A stretch of 64,000 nucleotides of DNA from Laspinema sp963821735 (GCA_963821735.1 CAWGFK010000060.1:1-64000); one strand, 5' to 3'. Positions 52,802 through 62,167 are shown, counted from the stretch's first letter. Made by a program: numbers and translations. Notes: generated from the sequence alone by a model not told the origin.

Positions 52802-54415
52802 TTATTTTTTCTCCGGTTGGAGGGATTTTAGGAGACTCTTGACATTTCCACTGCTATAGCCAGTTTCTAGAGTCGGTTCTCCTTGCAAGAGGGTGTCAAT
52901 TTGGGTTAAATAATCAACGATCCGACTTTCACTCCGAATCGTGCGTCGGAGGCGATCGCCTAGGGGCGCGATCATCTGCTCAAGTTGTTCCTGTTGAACC
53001 TGGGGTGCTGCCTCGGGTTGCACCAAGGCATGACTACGGAACAGCAAAAATTTCTCCGGCTTTTTGGTGTTAAAAACCTCCTGTAATTCATCAAAAAGTT
53101 GACTCATCAACGCCGTCGTGACATATTCCAACAAAACGGGCGGGAGGGAAAATAAAGCCCGCTCAGGGTCCGCTATTTTTTCAAGCAGCGATCGCCGTCC
53201 CAAAGAAGCCACCGCTTCTAATAATTCCTGTAACGGCACCGGCAATAACATATTCTGACGTAGACGCTCTAACGATAGAGGTTGACGCTCGATCGCCAGC
53301 CAATAGAGAATTTCTGTTTCTAATCCAGACAAGCGATCGCACTGTTGGGCGAGCAACTCACCGATTTCCCCAAACACTAACGTGCCATGTTTCAGAAATG
53401 CCGCAACTTGGCCCCCAAATAATTCTTGAATCGTCCGCGCTGCAATTTTCAGTTCTAAAGGATTGCCTCGATATAGGTCAAATAAATTAGCCCAGGCGGG
53501 TTCAACAATCAATCCTTTATCTTTTAAAATTTGAGTAGATGCCTCTGCATTTAACCCCGTCAATTGTAGAGACCGAACGGGTAAATAATCCCCTTCTTGT
53601 AAACTAATTTCTTTGGGATTTTCCCAACTGGTCATCAGCACACAGCTCTTGTGGGGTTGGCAGGAAAGCCGTTTAAAAAAGTCTCCATACTCGGAATAAC
53701 CTTCCCCATACTGTCCCGAGAGTTCACCCCCTTTTAACAGGGTTTCCACACCATCCAGGATTAATAAACAGCGATGACGGCGACAATATTCTAGGAATAG
53801 GGAGATTTTGTCATTGAGATCCGGAATGGAATAAGCGCCCTGATGAGGGTAGAGCAATTTAAGTAAATTATCCAGGAGGTCAGTTAGGGATGGACCTTGG
53901 CGCAAATTTCGCCATAACACCGTATCAAATTGCTCTTTAATTTGGTGAGCCAATTTAACAGACAGCGCAGTTTTACCCATCCCTGCCATCCCCAAAATGG
54001 AGACCACCCGGCACTCTTGCTCTAAAATCCACTGAGATAGGGTGGCGAGTTCCAGATCTCGCCCATAAAAAATCGAACTATCCGGTGCCTCGCCCCAATC
54101 ATAAATGGATTTAACACAAGAAGCGGACCCATTCTGGAGTCCGTTACTGTTTAAGCTGATCCCGGTCTGATGGTCCTGATACTCGCTGACGAGAATTTGT
54201 TGTAACTTGGCCATTTTACCGGGTCCAGCGCCCCCGATTTTAAATTTTTTGTACACTTCACCGAGTCGTTTGCGGACCGCTTCAGGTCGAATCCCCAGGT
54301 TAATTGCGATCGCGGCGATCGATTCACCATGAAGCGCATAAGATAAGACCTGAATTTCCGAGTCCGAGACGCCCCGTTCGACTGTTACCACTTTTAAAAA
54401 TTCTTGCGGAATCAC
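52802..54415 (-). CDS. NB-ARC STAND protein with N-terminal HTH
   Basis: GTG 54415 (IPQEFLKVVTVERG) is preferred; the extra 44 residues of the longer ORF are Lys/Arg/Gln rich and unlike the family. The N-terminal domain with a LuxR-like helix-turn-helix (SDSEIQVLSYALHGESIAAI, GIRPEAVRKRLGEVYKKF) resembles the HTH found in cyanobacterial vWA-MoxR-associated (vMAP) STAND proteins. Then NB-ARC: Walker A GMAGMGKTALSVKLA, Walker B CLLILDGVETLL, VLMTSWENP and a GNPLELKIAA helix. A C-terminal helical sensor (QEQLEQMIAPLGDRL) completes it; no WD40 repeats. Possible role as a ligand-triggered regulator or defence sensor. It is intact, in contrast to the STAND gene at 8-14 kb. Confidence 0.85.
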   Translation of the reverse strand: MIPQEFLKVVTVERGVSDSEIQVLSYALHGESIAAIAINLGIRPEAVRKRLGEVYKKFKIGGAGPGKMAKLQQILVSEYQDHQTGISLNSNGLQNGSASCVKSIYDWGEAPDSSIFYGRDLELATLSQWILEQECRVVSILGMAGMGKTALSVKLAHQIKEQFDTVLWRNLRQGPSLTDLLDNLLKLLYPHQGAYSIPDLNDKISLFLEYCRRHRCLLILDGVETLLKGGELSGQYGEGYSEYGDFFKRLSCQPHKSCVLMTSWENPKEISLQEGDYLPVRSLQLTGLNAEASTQILKDKGLIVEPAWANLFDLYRGNPLELKIAARTIQELFGGQVAAFLKHGTLVFGEIGELLAQQCDRLSGLETEILYWLAIERQPLSLERLRQNMLLPVPLQELLEAVASLGRRSLLEKIADPERALFSLPPVLLEYVTTALMSQLFDELQEVFNTKKPEKFLLFRSHALVQPEAAPQVQQEQLEQMIAPLGDRLRRTIRSESRIVDYLTQIDTLLQGEPTLETGYSSGNVKSLLKSLQPEKK

Positions 54416-54609
54416 AGCAGTTCTCTCACCCTTATGTAACGACGACTGTTGCCTTGGTCTTAGATGCAAATAAGTGAGTTTTTGTTCACTGCCAATTTTA
54501 TCTCGCTTCAGTGAGAAAACAATCGAGTTGTGGAGAATTTGCCTCACTAAAAAGAGTTAAGGGGCAGGGACTTCGGATTTCACAGCCATCCAGAGGGGGT
54601 GAAGTCTGC

Positions 54610-54820
54610 AAAAACCCGCAGGCTCAAGCCTGGAGGCTATACGAACGAAGCCCGCCTGCGCGGGCTAAGAGCAAAAAAACAAAAACCCGCAGGCTCAAAC
54701 CTGGGGCTATACGGACGAAGCCCGCCTGCGCGGGCTATAGAGTAAAAAAACAAAAACCCGCAGGCTCAAGCCCGGAGGCTATACAGGACGAAGCCCGCCT
54801 GCGCGGGCTATAGAGTAAAA
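54610..54820. repeat. Three tandem ~70-bp units containing AGCCCGCCTGCGCGGGCT
   Basis: Each unit reads AAAACCCGCAGGCTCAAGCC, then TGGAGGCTATACG, GACGAAGCCCGCCTGCGCGGGC and a short A/T tail. The two GC-rich arms can form a stable hairpin. It separates the NB-ARC gene from the DUF3419 gene. Confidence 0.92.
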
Positions 54821-54849
54821 AAGACTTTTGACAACTGGATTGGGTCTCA

Positions 54850-55935
54850 TCAGGCAAACCCCAACACCACCTCTTCATAGAGATATGAGCGTTCCATCCC
54901 TAGTAATCTATCGCTCCATTCCCGATCCACGTGCAACGACTGGCCCATCAGCGCCCCTAAATCATAATTACCCTGGAGTCGGCGTCCGATTAAAGCCCCA
55001 CCGGGATTTAAGTATTGCGTCATCTTGGCGATCGCCCCCGCTAACTCATCCGGGTCCATCCCCTCCCCAAAATTGGACATAGAAATTAGGTCAAATCCCC
55101 CCGATTGACCCAGTTCCACAACTTTTTCTAAAAACTGACCGCCATGCAGTTTGAGGCGCTGGGTACCCAGGGCCAAAATCGTCCCTTGAGCAAGATTTTG
55201 TAAATAAACAGGGACCCCTTTTAACCCCTCAGCGTAGGAGTTGGCAAACAGTTGGGTCATAAAATAATTTTCTTGGGGAGGCATCTTGTTGAGGGCCACT
55301 GCCAACCTCTGAGCAAAATGCTCCCCAAATGAAAGTCCCTGCCACCCCTTCACCGGAATTTCTCCAAAAATGTTCACCAACTCCTCGGGGGTGAAAATCG
55401 ACTCAACCCACTCTTGCCACCCGGGATGCGCCAGACTTTGGGCTGGATTTTGTAGCGGATCCAACCCCAACGCCGAAAATTGGGCCGCTAACTGGGTCGT
55501 CAGGGTCTCAAATCGGCCCACCTGATTGATTCCCACGGCAATTTGGTCGAGTCGAGCATCCCAGAAGGATAACGTCGCTTCTGGAAGATGGGGCCGCAAT
55601 TCTTTGTAGAGGTCCAGTCGTTCTCGACTGCTCGTAGTGCGATCGCCCCCAATCAGCGCCATCTGATCAAATAACGGTAAATGTAGCAATGCCTGACGGC
55701 GCAACTCCACTAAATGCAATTGAGCCGGATTGCTATCCACCGCTTCAATTTGTCCCACCATCGGCGACGCCAACAAACTCAACGCCGTGCAACCCCCAGA
55801 GGCAACCACTAAAACTCGTAATAAATTTTCCTGGCATTCTCCCAACCTTTCCGCAACAGAGAGCTCGACGCGAGGATCTTCGGGAACCTGAGAAAAACTG
55901 ATTTCAGAGGCAGTGGAATTTTCTAAGCGCTGCAT
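54850..55935 (-). CDS. DUF3419 (BtaA-like) S-adenosylmethionine-dependent protein
   Basis: 361 residues from ATG 55935; a TTG 21 bases upstream is an alternative. The SAM-binding fold is visible at VLVVASGGCTALSLLA (Gly-rich loop) and IEAVDSNPAQLHLVELRRQAL (acidic end of beta-2), with later blocks FDLISMSNFGEGMDPDELA and LNPGGALIGRRLQGNYDLG. DUF3419 includes BtaA, which transfers 3-amino-3-carboxypropyl from SAM to diacylglycerol in betaine-lipid synthesis. No BtaB methyltransferase is fused or adjacent, so betaine-lipid synthesis cannot be concluded. Same direction as cimA upstream but separated by about 360 bases of repeats. Confidence 0.85.
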   Translation of the reverse strand: MQRLENSTASEISFSQVPEDPRVELSVAERLGECQENLLRVLVVASGGCTALSLLASPMVGQIEAVDSNPAQLHLVELRRQALLHLPLFDQMALIGGDRTTSSRERLDLYKELRPHLPEATLSFWDARLDQIAVGINQVGRFETLTTQLAAQFSALGLDPLQNPAQSLAHPGWQEWVESIFTPEELVNIFGEIPVKGWQGLSFGEHFAQRLAVALNKMPPQENYFMTQLFANSYAEGLKGVPVYLQNLAQGTILALGTQRLKLHGGQFLEKVVELGQSGGFDLISMSNFGEGMDPDELAGAIAKMTQYLNPGGALIGRRLQGNYDLGALMGQSLHVDREWSDRLLGMERSYLYEEVVLGFA

Positions 55936-56300
55936 GAGGGCTAAAATCCTAGACAATTAAGAATCACTTTATTATTATTCCAGTCTTAAGCAGCTACCGG
56001 ACCGTCTGTGACAGTTTGATAAGTGACTCACCCCGTGATTCTCCTTCTGAATCTATTCTCTATCCAGAGAGAGTTGCCAAATCTGCTAACCGTCATCCGC
56101 AGAAACAATAACCATCAAAAAATAAAAAATCAAGAAAAGAGGGCAATTCCCCTAAACACTATTAGGAAACTCTAAAAAATAAAATCCCAAAAACGTTCGT
56201 AGTGACTCCTTGACTGATTTCTCTTAAAGAAACCCCTTCAGGGGTTACTACGAACGTTTAGATGATTTATGTTTGGCAATCCCTTGAGTTGAATATCCTC
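55936..56300. other. Intergenic region between DUF3419 and cimA genes
   Basis: About 365 bases on the upstream side of the DUF3419 gene. It holds the smallest copy of the MITE-like family (56164-56285), listed separately. No gene or terminator was recognised in the remainder. Confidence 0.4.
56164..56285. mobile_element. MITE-like element, copy 1 (short variant)
   Basis: Left end AGGAAACTCTAAAAAATAAA, right end the inverse of AAGGGATTGCCAAACATAAA. Inner arms AACGTTCGTAG and CTACGAACGTT are inverted. Shares end sequences with the elements at 58041 and 61180. Confidence 0.75.
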
Positions 56301-57932
56301 CTAGGAAACCGTAGCTACTTCCTTTCCTTGGTTTTGCAGAATCAACCCATATTCCAATCCTTCCACCACTGCTTGATAGGAGGCTTCAATAATATTAGTA
56401 GAAACCCCCACCGTCGTCCAGCGTTGCTGACCATTGCTTGATTCCACTAAAACCCGAGTTTTGGCCGAAGTTCCGGCCCCGCCATCCAGAATTCTCACCT
56501 TATAATCCGTGAGTTGGAAGTCCGCTAAAGCCGGATAAAAATTAACCAACGCTTTCCGCAGGGCGGCATCTAAAGCTGAAACTGGACCATTGCCTTCAGC
56601 CGCTTCTAAAATATTTTTGCCATTCACCCCAACCTTAACCGTTGCCAGAACATTGGTCATTCCGTCGAGTTGTTCGCAATGGACGTGAAAGCCTTTAATT
56701 TCAAAAAACGTCTGGCGATCGCCTACTGCTTCATGCATTAACAATTCAAAACTCGCTTCCGCCGCCTCAAATTGATAGCCCTGATTTTCTAACTCTTTCA
56801 ATTTCTCCAAAATCTGCCGACATTTGGGGTCTTTTTTATTCAGGTCAATCCCAAACGTCGCCGCCTTGGCCAAAATATTACTCATCCCCGCTTGGTCCGA
56901 AACCACAATTCGGCGCTTATTGCCGATTAATTCCGGTTGTAAATGTTCATAAGTCAAGGGATTGCGCTGAACCGCAGAAACGTGAATTCCCCCCTTATGA
57001 GCAAAGGCTGAAAGTCCTACAAACGGAGCATGATCATCCGGGGCGAGATTCGCAACTTCGCTGATATAGCGACTGGTTTCGGTGAGTTTCACCAAGTGAC
57101 TCGGGTCGATGCAATCATAGCCCAATTTAAGCTGAAGATTGGGAATTAAAGAGCAAAGGTTGGCATTGCCGCAGCGTTCGCCATAGCCATTAATGGTGCC
57201 TTGAACCATGCGGACTCCTTCCAGAACCGCAGTTAAAGCGTTGGCAACTGCCGTTTCAGCGTCATTGTGGGTGTGGATGCCAAAATTGATGGGGATATCA
57301 GTATTTTGGCGAAGGGTTTGAATCACAGTGCTCGTGATTTGGCTGATTTCATGGGGGAGGGTGCCGCCATTGGTGTCGCAGAAAACAATCCATTCCGCAC
57401 CGGCAGCGATCGCCGTTTCTAGAGTCTTCAGCGCATAAGTGGGATTGTGTTTGTAGCCATCAAACCAGTGTTCGGCATCATAAATCACCTGTCGTCCCTG
57501 ACTCCGCAAAAACTCGATGGTATCGCGGATCATCTCTAGGTTTTCTTCCAGGGTGGTATTGAGTCCTTCAATCACATGAAGGTCCCAGGATTTGCCAAAA
57601 ATTGTCACCCAGCGGGTCCCGGCAGAGAGAATCGGCTGTAACATGGGGTCCTCTGCCGCCGTTTTTCCCGGACGACGGGTGGAACAAAAGGCGACAGCTT
57701 CGGCATTTTGCAGGGGTTCTTCTTGGAGTCTCCAGAAAAACTGCACATCCTTGGGATTGGCCCCAGGCCATCCGCCTTCAATAAATGGGACCCCCAGGCG
57801 ATCGAGGCGATGAGCAATTCGCAATTTATCCTCAATAGACAGGGACATCCCCTCGCGCTGAGATCCATCTCTTAAGGTGGTGTCGTAGATCCAAATCCGG
57901 TTGGTGCTATCTGCGTTCATAGTTTTTGTCAT
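56301..57932 (-). CDS. cimA: Citramalate synthase (CimA)
   Basis: 543 residues. HMGL-like TIM barrel with IYDTTLRDGSQREGMSLS (metal and substrate loop), GGWPGANPKD, IHTHNDAETAVANAL (His pair for the metal) and GTINGYGERCGN. A C-terminal LeuA allosteric domain follows (VGDRQTFFEIKGFHVHCEQ, DGGAGTSAKTRVLVESS). Condenses pyruvate with acetyl-CoA to citramalate, a threonine-independent route to isoleucine used by cyanobacteria; the length and the CEQLDG-type end separate it from 2-isopropylmalate synthase. The ATG at 57932 lies inside an ATTGGTC-type direct repeat; ATG 57920 (NADSTNR) is an equally good start. Regulation by isoleucine is expected from the family. Confidence 0.93.
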   Translation of the reverse strand: MTKTMNADSTNRIWIYDTTLRDGSQREGMSLSIEDKLRIAHRLDRLGVPFIEGGWPGANPKDVQFFWRLQEEPLQNAEAVAFCSTRRPGKTAAEDPMLQPILSAGTRWVTIFGKSWDLHVIEGLNTTLEENLEMIRDTIEFLRSQGRQVIYDAEHWFDGYKHNPTYALKTLETAIAAGAEWIVFCDTNGGTLPHEISQITSTVIQTLRQNTDIPINFGIHTHNDAETAVANALTAVLEGVRMVQGTINGYGERCGNANLCSLIPNLQLKLGYDCIDPSHLVKLTETSRYISEVANLAPDDHAPFVGLSAFAHKGGIHVSAVQRNPLTYEHLQPELIGNKRRIVVSDQAGMSNILAKAATFGIDLNKKDPKCRQILEKLKELENQGYQFEAAEASFELLMHEAVGDRQTFFEIKGFHVHCEQLDGMTNVLATVKVGVNGKNILEAAEGNGPVSALDAALRKALVNFYPALADFQLTDYKVRILDGGAGTSAKTRVLVESSNGQQRWTTVGVSTNIIEASYQAVVEGLEYGLILQNQGKEVATVS

Positions 57933-57957
57933 TGGTCATTGGTCATTGGTCATTGGA
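57927..57957. repeat. ATTGGTC tandem repeat upstream of cimA
   Basis: Four adjacent copies of CATTGGT, a 7-base tandem overlapping the first codon of the long cimA ORF. Confidence 0.85.
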
Positions 57958-57976
57958 TAGGGGAAATGGGAAGGCT

Positions 57977-58240
57977 GTTCGTAGTAACGACTTCAGTCGT
58001 ACTTCCCCGTTCGTAGTAACGACTTCAGTCGTTCTCTGGGGGGATTGCAAAATATAAATCCTCCAAACGTTCAACTGAAAGAAAGGTATCTGTCGGAGTA
58101 AATGTGCAGGCCCCAGGGCGTATGCAATACGCCCCTACATTGACGGGGCTACTCCGTTGAGCAGTGACTACGAACGAACGTTTTGGAGATTTTATTTTTT
58201 GGAGTTCCCTTAGTTCGTAGTAACGACTTCAGTCGTTTCA
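57977..58240. repeat. REP-like TTCGTAGTAACGACTTCAGTCGTT copies
   Basis: Copies at 57979, 58009 and 58213, all in direct orientation, around MITE copy 2. Single or degenerate copies also occur at about 61567, 61812 (inverted), 62215 and 62267. Confidence 0.85.
58041..58211. mobile_element. MITE-like element, copy 2
   Basis: Left GGGATTGCAAAATATAAATC, right the inverse of TAAGGGAACTCCAAAAAATA. The centre contains GGGCGTATGCAATACGCCCC and GACGGGGCTACTCCGTTGA. It is the reverse complement of the element at 61180, apart from scattered changes. Confidence 0.85.
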
Positions 58241-58319
58241 TAGCTGAAGCCGTGACACTCACCAGGAGGGGCTTAAGCGCCTGTTTGGGAACTGGAGGGT
58301 CCGGACAGGGGGGCCGTTA

Positions 58320-58450
58320 CTACAAACATCCTCCCCATCTCCCCCATAACTCCCCCATCTCCCCCATCTCCCCCATCTCCCCCATCTCCCCCATCTCCCC
58401 CATCTCCCCCATCTCCCCCATCCTCCCCATCTCCCCCATCCACCATCTCC
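58320..58450. repeat. 9-bp minisatellite CTCCCCCAT
   Basis: About twelve units of CTCCCCCAT with a few variants (CATAACTCC, CATCCTCCC, ATCCACCAT), directly before the ferredoxin gene. Confidence 0.95.
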
Positions 58451-58496
58451 CCAAAAAGTGTAAAAATAGAGAGTGAAATGCTTTGAGTGAGTTGAG

Positions 58497-58835
58497 ATGC
58501 CAAAAGTAGAAGTGGCGGGAAAGAGCTTACAGTGCGATCGCGGGGCTAATCTCCGGCAGGTTTTGTTAGACAATGGGATTGACCTGTACAATGGCAAGGC
58601 CAAATTGATTAATTGTCGGGGCCTTGGTAGTTGTGGCACTTGTGCGGTGGAGATTGAAGGGGAAGTTTCGGCTCCCAATTGGCGGGACCGAACTCGGCGA
58701 TCGCTCCCTCCTCATTCTCTCTCAAAAAATCTGCGATTAGCTTGTCAAACCCAAGTTTTAGGTGATGTAAAGTTGACAAAATATGACGGGTTCTGGGGAC
58801 AAGGTGAAAATCCAGTCTGGACAGCAGAAGGTTAA
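58497..58835 (+). CDS. 2Fe-2S ferredoxin
   Basis: 112 residues of the beta-grasp ferredoxin fold. Cluster ligands are Cys40, Cys46, Cys49 (NCRGLGSCGTC, spacing Cx5Cx2C) and Cys83 (LACQTQ). The Cx5Cx2C spacing is that of adrenodoxin/bacterial-type rather than plant photosynthetic ferredoxins (Cx4Cx2C). It likely serves a special electron-transfer step in the cytoplasm. TTGAG before the ATG is a weak ribosome site. It stands 208 bases before thiO-thiG with no terminator seen; a role in ThiO/ThiG chemistry is possible but unsupported. Confidence 0.93.
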   Translation: MPKVEVAGKSLQCDRGANLRQVLLDNGIDLYNGKAKLINCRGLGSCGTCAVEIEGEVSAPNWRDRTRRSLPPHSLSKNLRLACQTQVLGDVKLTKYDGFWGQGENPVWTAEG

Positions 58836-59043
58836 GGCTTGAACGGCATTGAGTATTAAGAATTAATAATTTAAGGGCAGTTTTTTCATAGCTAGGCAAA
58901 GCATTTGTCTAAATTATATCCTGCTTTCTGCGGATTCATTAAATACCACAGAGTGCCATATTTGGGGAAAATTTAAACTAATCTTCGGGATTGGAACTTG
59001 ACAAGAACCTTATTTTTATAAAAAAAATTACCCTAATTTTTTA
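58836..59043. other. Leader of thiO-thiG
   Basis: 208 AT-rich bases. The TPP-riboswitch core (CUGAGA with ACCUGAUCUGG) was looked for and not seen. A promoter-like TTGACA (58999-59004) lies 38 bases before the ATG. Confidence 0.5.
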
Positions 59044-61023
59044 ATGAAGACATCAAACGACATCATTATTATTGGCGGTGGCATTATCGGTCTCTCCATT
59101 GCCATTGACCTGAAACTGCGTGGGGCCTCGGTGACGGTTTGTACGCGATCGCTCCAGGAAGGAGCAACTTATGCGGCAGCGGGAATGTTGGCCCCGCAAG
59201 CGGAGGCGGTTCCCCCGGGACCGATGCTGGATTTGTGCTTGCGATCGCGATCGCTCTATCCGGACTGGATTAGCAAAATAGAAGACCTCAGCGGCGTCTC
59301 TACCGGCTATTGGCCCGGGGGGATCCTCGCCCCGGTTTATGAAACTCCCTCACCGGGGAACCCCTCACCCACGGATTCAGAATTTCCCGCCACTTGGGTT
59401 GACAAATGTCACCTCGACCTGTACCAAGCGGGTTTAGGAGAGGCGGTCGTTGGCGGGTGGTGGTATCCCGAAGATGGACAAGTGGATAATCGCGCCCTTG
59501 CCGATGCGTTATTAAAGGCAGCCCGAGAATTGGCAGTCGAGATTCGCGAGGGGGTGATCATTGAAGGGATGATCCAGCGACAACAGCAGGCAGTCGCCTT
59601 GCGGACGAACCAGGGAGAATTACACGCGGCCCATTATGTCCTGGCAACGGGGGCCTGGAGTCATCAACTCCTGCCAATTCCGGTTCATCCTAAAAAAGGG
59701 CAGATGCTGTCGGTGCAAGCCCCTGTGAACTCTCCTGTGCCACCTCTAACTCGGGTCTTATTTGGACCAGAAACCTACATCGTTCCGCGACGGGATGGCC
59801 GGATTATTATTGGGGCCACCAGTGAGGATGTGGGGTTTACTCCGGGTAACACCCCGGCGGGACTCAAACTCTTGTTAGAACGGGCGATGCGACTCTATCC
59901 GGTCCTGGCGGATTATCCGATTAGTGAATGTTGGTGGGGATATCGACCGGCGACCCCGGATGAATGGCCGGTTTTGGGTCCCAGTGCGATCGCCAATTTA
60001 ACCTTAGCCACGGGACACTATCGCAACGGAATTTTACTAGCACCGATTACCGCTGCCTTGATTGCCGATTGGATTCTCAATGAGAATACCGATCCCCTGC
60101 TGCCGCACTTTAGTCATCAGCGATTTTTGACCTCATCTCCTCAATCTACTGGAACTCCTATGAGTAATTCTCTCATCTACGCCACGGCCAAACCCTCTGT
60201 TCCGTCTCCGGAATCTTTGTTACAGCAGTTAGATCAGCCAGTTACCATTGCAGGGCGATCGTTCCAGTCGCGGTTGATGACGGGGACGGGTAGATATCGG
60301 TCAATGGAGGAAATGCAGCAAAGTATTATCGCCAGTGGTTGTGAAATCGTCACCGTGGCGGTGCGTCGAGTCCAAACCAATGCACCGGGACATGAAGGAT
60401 TAGCCGAGGCGATCGACTGGAGTAAAATCTGGATGTTGCCGAATACTGCGGGATGTCAAACCGCTGAGGAAGCGATTCGGGTGGCGAGATTGGGTCGAGA
60501 AATGGCGAAACTCCTGGGTCAAGAGGAGAATAATTTTGTCAAATTAGAGGTGATTCCCGACCCGAAATATCTGTTACCGGACCCGATCGGGACCTTGCAA
60601 GCAGCGGAACAATTAGTCAAAGAAGGGTTTGCGGTGTTGCCTTATATTAATGCGGACCCGATGTTAGCCAAGCGGTTAGAAGAGGTGGGCTGTGCTACAG
60701 TGATGCCCTTGGGGTCACCGATTGGGTCCGGACAGGGAATTAGTACCGCTGCAAATATTGCGATTATTATTGAGAATGCTCAAGTGCCGGTGGTGGTGGA
60801 TGCCGGGATTGGGGTCCCTTCCGAGGCGGCCCTAGCGATGGAGATGGGGGCGGATTTGGTCCTGATTAATAGTGCGATCGCCCTCGCCCAAAATCCCGCA
60901 GCAATGGCTAGGGCGATGGCTCAAGGGGTAGAAGCGGGGCGTCTAGCCTATCTCGCCGGTCGTATTCCCATTAAATCTGCCGCCAGTGCGAGTTCTCCCT
61001 TGACGGGTACGATCGCCCCTTGA
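59044..61023 (+). CDS. thiO/thiG: Bifunctional glycine oxidase / thiazole synthase (ThiO-ThiG)
   Basis: 659 residues. Residues 1-370 form the FAD-dependent ThiO (IIIIGGGIIGLSIAIDLKLRG dinucleotide loop, AAAGMLAPQAEA, HPKKGQML, WWGYRPATPDEWPVLGP, ATGHYRNGILLAPITA), which makes dehydroglycine from glycine. Residues about 395-650 form ThiG (FQSRLMTGTGRYRSMEEM, VTVAVRRVQTN, KLEVIPDPKYLLPD, MPLGSPIGSGQGI, VVDAGIGVPSEAALAMEMGAD); the catalytic Lys is in VKLEVI. Fusion of the two thiamine-pathway steps is known in cyanobacteria and lets the unstable imine pass directly. An internal ATG (SNSLIYATAK) marks the domain border and could start a separate ThiG. The gene, with the ferredoxin, lies between two inverted copies of a MITE-like element. 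Confidence 0.96.
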   Translation: MKTSNDIIIIGGGIIGLSIAIDLKLRGASVTVCTRSLQEGATYAAAGMLAPQAEAVPPGPMLDLCLRSRSLYPDWISKIEDLSGVSTGYWPGGILAPVYETPSPGNPSPTDSEFPATWVDKCHLDLYQAGLGEAVVGGWWYPEDGQVDNRALADALLKAARELAVEIREGVIIEGMIQRQQQAVALRTNQGELHAAHYVLATGAWSHQLLPIPVHPKKGQMLSVQAPVNSPVPPLTRVLFGPETYIVPRRDGRIIIGATSEDVGFTPGNTPAGLKLLLERAMRLYPVLADYPISECWWGYRPATPDEWPVLGPSAIANLTLATGHYRNGILLAPITAALIADWILNENTDPLLPHFSHQRFLTSSPQSTGTPMSNSLIYATAKPSVPSPESLLQQLDQPVTIAGRSFQSRLMTGTGRYRSMEEMQQSIIASGCEIVTVAVRRVQTNAPGHEGLAEAIDWSKIWMLPNTAGCQTAEEAIRVARLGREMAKLLGQEENNFVKLEVIPDPKYLLPDPIGTLQAAEQLVKEGFAVLPYINADPMLAKRLEEVGCATVMPLGSPIGSGQGISTAANIAIIIENAQVPVVVDAGIGVPSEAALAMEMGADLVLINSAIALAQNPAAMARAMAQGVEAGRLAYLAGRIPIKSAASASSPLTGTIAP

Positions 61024-61987
61024 TAGAGAAAATTTTCCACCCTCTATCTGTAGGGTTAACTCAGTTGAGCAATTTTAGGGCGGCTACTGTACACCCTACA
61101 ATTGCTCAACTTCTGCGTAAGTCATGCAGCAAAAATATTGTCAAGAAACCCGGTTGTCTTCCAAGTTTTTTTAACTCTAAGGGAACTCCAAAAAATAAAA
61201 TCTCCAAAACGTTCGTTCGTAGTAAGTGTTCAACGGAGTAGCCCCGTCATGTAGGGCGCAATGCTTGCAAGGGGCGCAAGCATTGCGCCCCTACAGATAC
61301 CTTCCTTTCAGTTGAACGTTTGGAGGATTTATATTTTGTAATCCCCTAATAGAAGAGGCAGATTTTTCATGGGGTGTTCTTTTGCCCTTCTGAGCTAATG
61401 GTCTCTATTTTTTCCGAATTTCTGAAAATTCAATAACGCTACTTATAACTTTCGGTTAGATAAGTTCGTCTGAATTATCCGACGGCAGTCAAAAGTGTTG
61501 TGTCTATACAGATTGTCGGCATTTTGTCAAGAGCTTGTGAGAAAATTTTATACTCCGTTCCTCTAGTTCGTAGTAACGACTTTAGCCGTTTCCTCGTTAC
61601 ATGGCTGAAGCCATGTAACGCATCATGTAAAAATAAGTTGTGCAAATTTTATCTGAAATTCTCGCTGAATGGTGCTTTCCGGGAAAAATTGTTCAAGTTA
61701 TTCTTACGTGATTCCTAACGATCTCTTGGAGGCTTAAGATCCAGTCCACAAGCCGGTAGGCGGTAGACCCTCCAATTGCTCGTGTGATGGCGATCGCCAT
61801 CACACGAGAGCAACGACTGAAGTCGTTACTACGAAAGATCTCCCCCATCCTCCCCATCTCCCCCATCCTCCCCATCCTCCCGCGTTCCCAGATGGGGTTG
61901 TGGATAAAATTGATGATTCCGGGATCAATCTTTCCCGGCATCTGATAGAGTAAAATTAAGTAGGTAGAAAGACTGAGGTTTTAAAAA
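61024..61987. other. Repeat-rich intergenic region after thiO-thiG
   Basis: 964 bases without a supported gene. It holds MITE copy 3 (61180-61347), REP-like units (61567, 61812) and a short CTCCCCCAT array (about 61846-61882). An ACCCTACA pair at 61040-61105 forms a weak inverted repeat after the thiG stop. Confidence 0.6.
61180..61347. mobile_element. MITE-like element, copy 3
   Basis: Left GGGAACTCCAAAAAATAAAA, right the inverse of GGGGATTACAAAATATAAAT; these two ends are themselves imperfect inverted repeats (CAAA-ATAAA-TC-TCCAAACGTTC). The centre holds GGGGCGCAAGCATTGCGCCC and the same GGAGTAGCCCCGTCA arm as copy 2. TAA at each side (61178-61180 and 61347-61349) may be the target duplication. 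Confidence 0.85.
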
Positions 61988-62167
61988 ATGCCCTATAGTG
62001 AAGATGAAGGCGGATTGCTCAATAATTTTGCAAAAGAGCCGAAAATGTACACCGCCACCCCTCCAACGACCACGGAAAAACGTAACTACGCGGTCCAGGC
62101 AGTTTTGGGCCTTTTATTAGTCAGCGGTTTATTGGTTTTAGCGGCCTCGATTTCTAACGTCAGCTAA
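61988..62167 (+). CDS. ssl1498-family light-harvesting-like small membrane protein
   Basis: 59 residues, below the usual ORF cut-off but clear. The start PYSEDEGGLLNNFAKEPKMY followed by a short TTT linker and one transmembrane helix (AVLGLLLVSGLLVLAASIS) matches the cyanobacterial ssl1498 family, related to high-light-inducible (Hlip/Scp) proteins. Such proteins sit in the thylakoid membrane near photosystem II or chlorophyll-handling complexes; a direct role is not established. The upstream region 61950-61987 is AT rich with AAGTAGGTAGAAAGACTGAGG, without a perfect ribosome site. Confidence 0.9.
   Translation: MPYSEDEGGLLNNFAKEPKMYTATPPTTTEKRNYAVQAVLGLLLVSGLLVLAASISNVS

Noticed and set aside
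58836..59043. TPP riboswitch upstream of thiO-thiG
   Set aside because: The conserved core bases of the thi box are not found in either orientation.
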